Shown piece by piece: positions 22,478 to 26,310 of a stretch of 26,310 nt of DNA (position 1 is the first letter of the stretch; each line of letters begins with the position of its first letter). Source of the DNA: a virus. The notes under the pieces are model-generated. The model was not told where the DNA came from, ran no database searches, and saw only the letters and a list, made by a program, of their open reading frames with translations. The DNA is taken from the IMG/VR virus record IMGVR_UViG_3300027973_000196, positions 1 to 26,310 of that record; one strand, given 5' to 3'. The position numbers were made by a program, and so were the translations under genes.

Positions 22478-24024
22478 AGGATATCAAAATCAAACTCAGC
22501 CGTGTATTGTTGGCCATAACCGGATGAAGAGCTACTCCTGGTCAGGCGTTTATACTCCCCGCCCCCTAGCATGAGATAAGAAAACGCGTCCCCGACGTGC
22601 GAATGCTGGTTTTTATTCGGTGCATCCCTAAATCTTTCTTCACCTGGTATGCCCACTCGTTTAAAATGGTAGCCACCAGCAAGCGCCTTCCGTAATTTTG
22701 GACACGTGCGCGCCACTCTCAGACCCGGTTTTCGATCGATCAGCCGTATCATGGGCGCGGCGCCAGCTTCACGACGTACTCCAAAGTCATTGGTCGGCGC
22801 GGGTTGGACCTTGCTAAAGCCTAGGGTCCGCAAGTGATCGAATGCCGTTGTTTCGAAGATTGGATCGCGAGCCTGGCCGGCCGGATCGCCCGTCAAGATT
22901 ACCTCGGCCTTCGGATACTTCATGTTGAGTTGTTGCAAAAGCATTTGTCCAAACCTTTGTAGGCCCATATCCTCGGTGACAATCTCTTCCAGGATGTGCC
23001 AGGCGCCGGACGGCAAACGTTGTCCAATTACCGCCGCGGGAGTTAAACCGAAGTCGCATCCGATTAGCAATGGTAATTCCGGGGTATAGACCAGGGTATC
23101 GTCCGTCATTGTGGAATCGTCATACTCGGCCCATACTGCTTTACCTTCCTGGACATACACGTATTGCGCGCCCACGTAGCAACGGATCCAGTCCAGGTTC
23201 TTGCCACCTAACTGTTGCTCATAGTAGCCAATCGGCAAATTGCGTACGTTTTCCGCGTTCGGGTTATCAAGCCAATGCTTACCGGCCGCGTAGATCGCAC
23301 CCGAAGTATCGGCCGGGACCTCGATCATGCCACCTGGTTGGGTATAAAAATTCCACTTGTATTTACCCTTGACCGGTTCTTTCTCGGCCAGGCGATACCA
23401 CCAGCCGTCATCATCGGGCGGGTTTGTGTCGGCCCATATCCCGCGCCAGGTGCAACCGCCGTGAGTTTTGCTAGGGTATCGTCCTACACGGGCCGTCAAT
23501 CCATGGATCACGGCAAGCGGCAATTCGCGCGCCTCGTTACACCAGCCGCCAGTCACTTCCAGGGACAAGAGTTTACGTACCGACTTGGTATCGTCCAGGG
23601 CCAGGAAGATTACTTCACAATCTAATCCTGGCACTCCGTCTCTAGTGGGCAGTTGCAGATGGTGAGTAATCGGCGGGGACCAGCGAATCGGACCCCAAAT
23701 ATGCTCCGGGAATATTTCAAGCCAGGTTCGAATCGTCGTGGTCCGAAGTTCCCCGTAGGTATTTCGAATGACCACAAACCGAGTGTAACGAACATTATCC
23801 ACCGGGGAAGGCGCTTGCCGCACCGCGCGCAAGAGTATTTCCGCCGCGCATCCGTACGACTTCCCGGAGCCGACCGGTCCCATAAGACCGCGAAAAAAAG
23901 AATCGTCAGATAAAAATTTTGAAGTCGTTGGACTTGTCGAGAAGTCCAGGCTAAGATCCCCCAGCGCATCTAATTCATTCCCCGTCTGTCGGTTCCGACC
24001 CGTCGCGCCCATTTTCCTTGGCAT
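22474..24024 (-). CDS. Terminase large subunit
   Basis: 516 aa. Walker A is GPVGSGKS at 49-56. The segment LSLEVTGGWCNEARELPLAV contains the Walker-B-like and catalytic Glu region. The nuclease part has LLIGCDFGLTPAAVIGQ, AEVILTGDPAGQ and HSHVGDAFSYLMLGG, supplying the acidic metal ligands of the RNase-H-like fold. The enzyme cuts concatemers and drives DNA into the head with ATP. The ATG at 24024 has GAGG seven to eight bases upstream and lies 50 bases inside the small subunit gene, an unusually long overlap. Whether it cuts at cos or makes terminal repeats cannot be told. Confidence 0.93.
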   Translation of the reverse strand: MPRKMGATGRNRQTGNELDALGDLSLDFSTSPTTSKFLSDDSFFRGLMGPVGSGKSYGCAAEILLRAVRQAPSPVDNVRYTRFVVIRNTYGELRTTTIRTWLEIFPEHIWGPIRWSPPITHHLQLPTRDGVPGLDCEVIFLALDDTKSVRKLLSLEVTGGWCNEARELPLAVIHGLTARVGRYPSKTHGGCTWRGIWADTNPPDDDGWWYRLAEKEPVKGKYKWNFYTQPGGMIEVPADTSGAIYAAGKHWLDNPNAENVRNLPIGYYEQQLGGKNLDWIRCYVGAQYVYVQEGKAVWAEYDDSTMTDDTLVYTPELPLLIGCDFGLTPAAVIGQRLPSGAWHILEEIVTEDMGLQRFGQMLLQQLNMKYPKAEVILTGDPAGQARDPIFETTAFDHLRTLGFSKVQPAPTNDFGVRREAGAAPMIRLIDRKPGLRVARTCPKLRKALAGGYHFKRVGIPGEERFRDAPNKNQHSHVGDAFSYLMLGGGEYKRLTRSSSSSGYGQQYTAEFDFDIL

Positions 24025-24391
24025 AGATTACCTCTTCCACTTTTGATAAATTCAATTTAATTCCGATCATTGTCGGGCGATTACTTTCTTCCGGAGTTTG
24101 GTCCATCATGCCTGTCGCGCGGGCCAGCATACGCAACGCGCCCAGTTTGTCGTGCATCTCTACCTCGATTGCGTTGCCATACTTGCCAGGCGTGATCTTG
24201 ACCTTCTTGATGGCTTTACGTACGTGCGGGGCCAGGGTATCGCTGGAGTTAAGTACGGCTACGTCACCGGTCCAGGAGATCACGTCCGTTATATCCGCCT
24301 GGGCAATGTGGCCCAATTCGGTCGATACCTTCTCCTGGTTCTCCGGGGACGTCAGTAAGGCACGTGCCTGGCGCACGGTTAGCTTAGTCAT
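23975..24391 (-). CDS. Terminase small subunit
   Basis: 138 aa, directly upstream of the large subunit and overlapping it. Motifs include ADITDVISWTGDVAVLNSSD, then HVRKAIKKVKITPGK, and IEVEMHDKLGALRMLARATG. The pattern 'DvxxwdG....ks.........aI..vk........vkl.dKl.AL..la...G' is that of the Terminase_2-like small subunit, which recognises phage DNA and feeds it to the large subunit. The N-terminal 30 residues may be a helix-turn-helix. The C-terminal end (KENGRDGSEPTDGE) is acidic and probably disordered. Confidence 0.82.
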   Translation of the reverse strand: MTKLTVRQARALLTSPENQEKVSTELGHIAQADITDVISWTGDVAVLNSSDTLAPHVRKAIKKVKITPGKYGNAIEVEMHDKLGALRMLARATGMMDQTPEESNRPTMIGIKLNLSKVEEVIYAKENGRDGSEPTDGE

Positions 24392-24560
24392 CTTCTACCA
24401 TCCTCTCCACCGTTGTAAAACGCGTATCGCATGACAAGCATTGCCGGCGTCGTTGGTTATAAAGCATATCGGTTGCCGGGTCCAGGTATTGCCTTGTCTC
24501 TAAGACCTCTGTTTTTGAGAAGTAATATCCGGTATCGTCAACGCAAAATTGGCAGATCAT
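24384..24560 (-). CDS. Stand-alone NrdR-like zinc-ribbon protein (58 aa)
   Basis: Translated by hand. The protein has MICQFC (C3, C6) and, after about 34 residues, RRRQCLSCDTRFTTVER (C41, C44). The second block is almost identical to the 'RRRRECLxCxxRFTTYER' motif of the zinc ribbon in the ribonucleotide reductase regulator NrdR. The ATP-cone domain of NrdR is absent, so only the ribbon remains. It overlaps the small terminase gene by 8 bases and the upstream DUF3310 gene by 4 (ATGA). DNA binding is likely from the fold; a link with nrd genes is not shown here. Confidence 0.72.
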   Translation of the reverse strand: MICQFCVDDTGYYFSKTEVLETRQYLDPATDMLYNQRRRQCLSCDTRFTTVERMVEDD

Positions 24561-24766
24561 CTAAGATTTACCTCGATAAGCTTGTCCAAGTAGTGGCGAG
24601 CCTTCCTAAGATCCTCGATGCCGCCCTTTGCGCGCCAGCGCGACACGTATTTGACGACATTACCCTCTAGGTAGCCAAGTTCATTGGCCACGATATAGTC
24701 CCAGGGTTGAATTGCTTTGCTGGTGTAATGGGTGCCGCCGATTTGATTATTGTTTGCCTGGTCCAT
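24557..24766 (-). CDS. DUF3310 protein
   Basis: 69 aa. It contains IGGTHYTSKAIQPWDYIVAN, then GYLEGNVVKYVSRWRAKGG and IEDLRKARHYLDKLI, the full signature of DUF3310 (the 'GGxHY...iqpwd.i......l.y..gnvikYv.R...K.g.eDlkKA..Yl..li' pattern). This small helical family is widespread in phages; its role is unsettled. I place the start at the ATG at 24766, which has AAAGGA five bases upstream, rather than at 24772. The ATGA overlap with the zinc-ribbon gene indicates coupling. Confidence 0.85.
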   Translation of the reverse strand: MDQANNNQIGGTHYTSKAIQPWDYIVANELGYLEGNVVKYVSRWRAKGGIEDLRKARHYLDKLIEVNLR

Positions 24767-24938
24767 ACGCATCCTTTATTAAAAGTTTCTTTACTCGCTC
24801 AACTTCATATTTAAGTTCACCATAATCATCGACGCGATCTGCGTAAATAATCAGCCTTCCTACTGCCTGGGCTAGTTCTAGGTAATTGGCACACCAAAAT
24901 TCGCACCTGGTTTCCCAGTATTTCTCGTCTAAATTCAT
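24747..24938 (-). CDS. Small protein, unknown function (63 aa)
   Basis: 63 aa: MNLDEKYWETRCEFWCANYL, then ELAQAVGRLIIYADRVDDYG and ELKYEVERVKKLLIKDAYGP. It predicts two or three helices and has no known motif. It overlaps the DUF3310 gene by 20 bases and is the first gene of this minus-strand run after the plus-strand island. The frame keeps the Trp/Tyr/acidic mix of a real soluble protein, but no family is recognised. The 18 bases to the divergent GNAT gene leave little room for promoters, so promoters for one or both must lie inside genes. Confidence 0.5.
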   Translation of the reverse strand: MNLDEKYWETRCEFWCANYLELAQAVGRLIIYADRVDDYGELKYEVERVKKLLIKDAYGPGKQ

Positions 24939-24956
24939 ATTCCAGTTACCTTTTCA

Positions 24957-25394
24957 ATGTATTTTATGTTTATGGTTTATTTCAAGCAAATAAAAGTTAC
25001 TACCGATAGCAAGCCCATGTTGGTGCGCTTGCAGAAAACTTGTTTGCCCCACGATAAGCTTTGCACTTCAAAGACTGCCGTTTGGTGGGTCGGGTTTGAT
25101 GGAGATACCCCCGTCGCGTTTTGTGTTTTATCGCCATCGCGCAAGTGGGCGGACACGGCATACCTGGCAAGATCCGGCGTTATCCCGGCATATCGCGGCA
25201 AGGGGTTACAAAAACGCATGATTACCATCCGGGAGAAATACGCCAAGCGTAAAAATTTCACCTGGGTTATTAGCGACACTACCGCTAACCCGCCCAGCTC
25301 CAATAGCTTGATTAAACGGGGTTATCAATTGTTCGAACCCAGCAGTCCATGGGCCTGGGTGCATAGTCTTTACTGGAGAAAGAGGATTAAATAA
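24957..25394 (+). CDS. GNAT-family N-acetyltransferase
   Basis: Up to 145 aa. The acetyl-CoA motif is ARSGVIPAYRGKGLQKRMIT (71-90) with RGKGLQ as the pyrophosphate loop. VISDTTANPPSSNSLIKRGY (104-123) holds the usual Asn and 'NSxxxxxGY' end. The gene is on the opposite strand to almost everything else and is followed without a gap by an HNH gene (TAA then ATG). Start codons at 24957, 24966 and 24972 are all possible and none has a clear ribosome site. The substrate is unknown; the enzyme could modify a host or phage protein or a small molecule. Confidence 0.8.
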   Translation: MYFMFMVYFKQIKVTTDSKPMLVRLQKTCLPHDKLCTSKTAVWWVGFDGDTPVAFCVLSPSRKWADTAYLARSGVIPAYRGKGLQKRMITIREKYAKRKNFTWVISDTTANPPSSNSLIKRGYQLFEPSSPWAWVHSLYWRKRIK

Positions 25395-25796
25395 ATGCCT
25401 TATAAGGATCTCGCAGTCCGCAGAGAAAAGAACAAAGAGGCAAATAAGCGCTGGTATCAGCGGAATAAAGAAAAGCACCAAAAAACTACCATTAAAAATA
25501 AACGGGATTACCGTCAACTGTGGATGGAGTTTAAGGCGACGCAAGATTGTACGTTTTGCGGATTCTCTCACCCGGCCGTTATTGACTTTCACCATGTCAT
25601 TCGCACGGAGCCAAAGTTTTCCGTAAACGAATTGGCGCAAAATAGCTCGTACAAGCGCGCCATGGAAGAAATTAAAAAGTGCATTCCGCTTTGTGCTAAC
25701 TGCCATCGCATTCTCCATTGGCAAGAGGCGCAAGATGGCAAAGAAGATCGCCGAAAGCGTCGCAAAAAGAAGAAAAAGACCGACGGGCATCCATAA
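25395..25796 (+). CDS. HNH endonuclease
   Basis: 133 aa. A basic N-terminus (RREKNKEANKRWYQRNKEKH) is followed by CTFC (C52, C55), IDFHHVIRTEPKFSVNEL with H66/H67, EEIKKCIPLCANCHRILHW (C100, C103, H104, H108), and a Lys/Arg-rich tail. The four Cys form the zinc site and DFHH...CHR...H the active centre of the HNH fold. Such genes act as homing endonucleases or packaging nucleases. Here it sits on the plus strand and ends base to base against a minus-strand gene. It is not next to the terminase, so a homing or accessory role is more likely than packaging. Confidence 0.85.
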   Translation: MPYKDLAVRREKNKEANKRWYQRNKEKHQKTTIKNKRDYRQLWMEFKATQDCTFCGFSHPAVIDFHHVIRTEPKFSVNELAQNSSYKRAMEEIKKCIPLCANCHRILHWQEAQDGKEDRRKRRKKKKKTDGHP

Positions 25797-25946
25797 TCAT
25801 TTCCCGATTGCCGTCAGCACCATGCCAATATTGCTGATCGCAAACCCAAAAAACATGATTGCCTGGCCAAGTGTTGCCTGTCGAGCGAACGTTATCGCCA
25901 CAACCAGGTAAATCAGCCCCACAAACCCGATTAACCATGGACCCAT
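25797..25946 (-). CDS. Small two-helix membrane protein (49 aa)
   Basis: Translated by hand: MGPWLIGFVGLIYLVVAITF, then ARQATLGQAIMFFGFAISNI, then GMVLTAIGK. Two hydrophobic helices of about 17-18 residues are joined by a short polar turn. Small two-helix proteins of this kind are common in podovirus genomes; some act as holins, others are unassigned. The stop TGA abuts the TAA of the HNH gene on the other strand, with no terminator in between. Position far from the endolysin makes a holin role less likely. Confidence 0.6.
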   Translation of the reverse strand: MGPWLIGFVGLIYLVVAITFARQATLGQAIMFFGFAISNIGMVLTAIGK

Positions 25947-26104
25947 TTTTTATACCCAAAAAAGTTGAAAAATCTAGAGCGATCGCCCCGTACAGTTAAG
26001 TCAATGGGGGGGACCCCCAAAGCCTGTTTTTGTTGCATCGCGCAAAAACGCACCCCCTGGCCGGTTGCAAAGGCCAAACGTTCGATTGGCTTTTGTAAAT
26101 TCAC
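25931..26104 (-). CDS. Possible small protein (57 aa), uncertain
   Basis: An open frame starting with GTG at 26104, which overlaps the stop of the upstream gene (GTGA). The protein begins (GTG read as Met) NLQKPIERLAFATGQGV and ends FFNFFGYKKWVHG. No motif or family is recognised, and it contains a G/C run from the tract at 26005-26016. The overlap with the previous stop and with the next start is in the style of this genome and supports it. It could equally be a spacer with an open frame by chance. Confidence 0.35.
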   Translation of the reverse strand: MNLQKPIERLAFATGQGVRFCAMQQKQALGVPPIDLTVRGDRSRFFNFFGYKKWVHG

Positions 26105-26310
26105 TCTAATCCGCCCCACTTTGCCACTTGGTCCAGCGTCATCGGTGGATCCTTGCGGTTTTTCCGGTTGTCGATGGTCGCCTGGACTGCCAGCTCCAGC
26201 ACTTTGCCGGCATCCACGCCCTTATCTGCCAGGCGCCTGGCGCATTCCAGGCTTGCCGCCACGTCGCGGACCACGCCGGACCCGCGCTCGACGCCCTGGC
26301 GGAATGCTTG
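26101..26310 (-). CDS. C-terminus of unknown protein (cut by window edge)
   Basis: The last 69 residues of a gene running in from beyond the right edge: QAFRQGVERGSGVVRDVAAS, LECARRLADKGVDAGKVLEL, AVQATIDNRKNRKDPP and MTLDQVAKWGGLE, then TGA. The sequence looks helical and real (good codon pattern, three CCWGG motifs). No family is recognised. A short internal ATG lies before MTLDQV, but the open frame continues to the edge. Its role cannot be guessed from the end alone. Confidence 0.5.
   Translation of the reverse strand, partial: QAFRQGVERGSGVVRDVAASLECARRLADKGVDAGKVLELAVQATIDNRKNRKDPPMTLDQVAKWGGLE

Noticed and set aside
25696-25959. Minus-strand 87-aa frame across the HNH end and the small membrane gene
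   Set aside because: The 49-aa frame at 25797-25946 has two clean hydrophobic helices and fits neighbours; the longer frame is a composite with no pattern.
26004-26018. G-run/C-run (ggggggacccc) as a hairpin or terminator
   Set aside because: The arms are almost directly adjacent, so no stable loop can form, and no U-run follows.
1-26310. tRNA genes, CRISPR arrays, integrase and attachment sites
   Set aside because: I looked for clover-leaf ends, regularly spaced repeats and recombinase motifs and saw none; only the fibre stalk repeat is regular.

Overview
The window is the late (virion assembly and lysis) half of a tailed dsDNA phage genome with T7-type (podovirus) virion proteins. Nearly all genes lie on the minus strand, so transcription runs from high to low coordinates. 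They are packed tightly, with stop/start overlaps (ATGA, TAATG) at many junctions. No tRNA, CRISPR array, integrase, replication gene or host gene is visible. Portal, tail tubular A/B and gp14/15/16-type internal proteins are recognisable. Unlike in T7, the terminase genes lie upstream of the portal. An M15A peptidase and a 3TM-type holin suggest a Gram-negative host, but the host cannot be named from this window.

Layout in transcription order. (1) 26310-24384: small accessory genes, namely a cut-off unknown gene, a 49-aa two-helix membrane protein, a DUF3310 gene and a stand-alone NrdR-like zinc ribbon. They are interrupted by a two-gene plus-strand island (GNAT acetyltransferase and HNH nuclease, 24957-25796). 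(2) 24391-21280: terminase small and large subunits, a T7 gp13-like GNAT-fold protein, two paralogous proline-rich small proteins and a 55-aa basic protein. (3) 21280-17257: portal, Bbp19-like protein, scaffold, terminator, a leader with a direct repeat, major capsid protein, a small head protein, terminator. (4) 17196-6078: tail tubular A and B, then four internal/ejection-type proteins of 179, 752, 1073 and 831 aa. (5) 6027-1778: a T7-type tail fibre whose stalk is an uninterrupted run of 26 Ala heptads, then an AT-richer cassette of three fibre-like genes, each followed by a tiny gene. (6) 1776-1: lysis region with an XhlA-like protein, a coiled-coil membrane protein, two small basic proteins, a 3TM holin and an M15A peptidase cut off by the window edge.

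Several real genes of 49-58 codons, plus two genes cut by the window edges, were found by translating the gaps by hand. The most interesting item is the 1073-aa virion protein. Besides ejection-protein features it carries a ParB/DdrB-like motif and a C-terminal segment that keeps the key residues of a RelA/SpoT (p)ppGpp synthetase-type nucleotidyltransferase, which suggests an enzyme delivered with the DNA. Also notable are a strong excess of CCWGG motifs everywhere except the fibre cassette, the alternating fibre/small-gene arrangement, and a direct repeat in the capsid leader.
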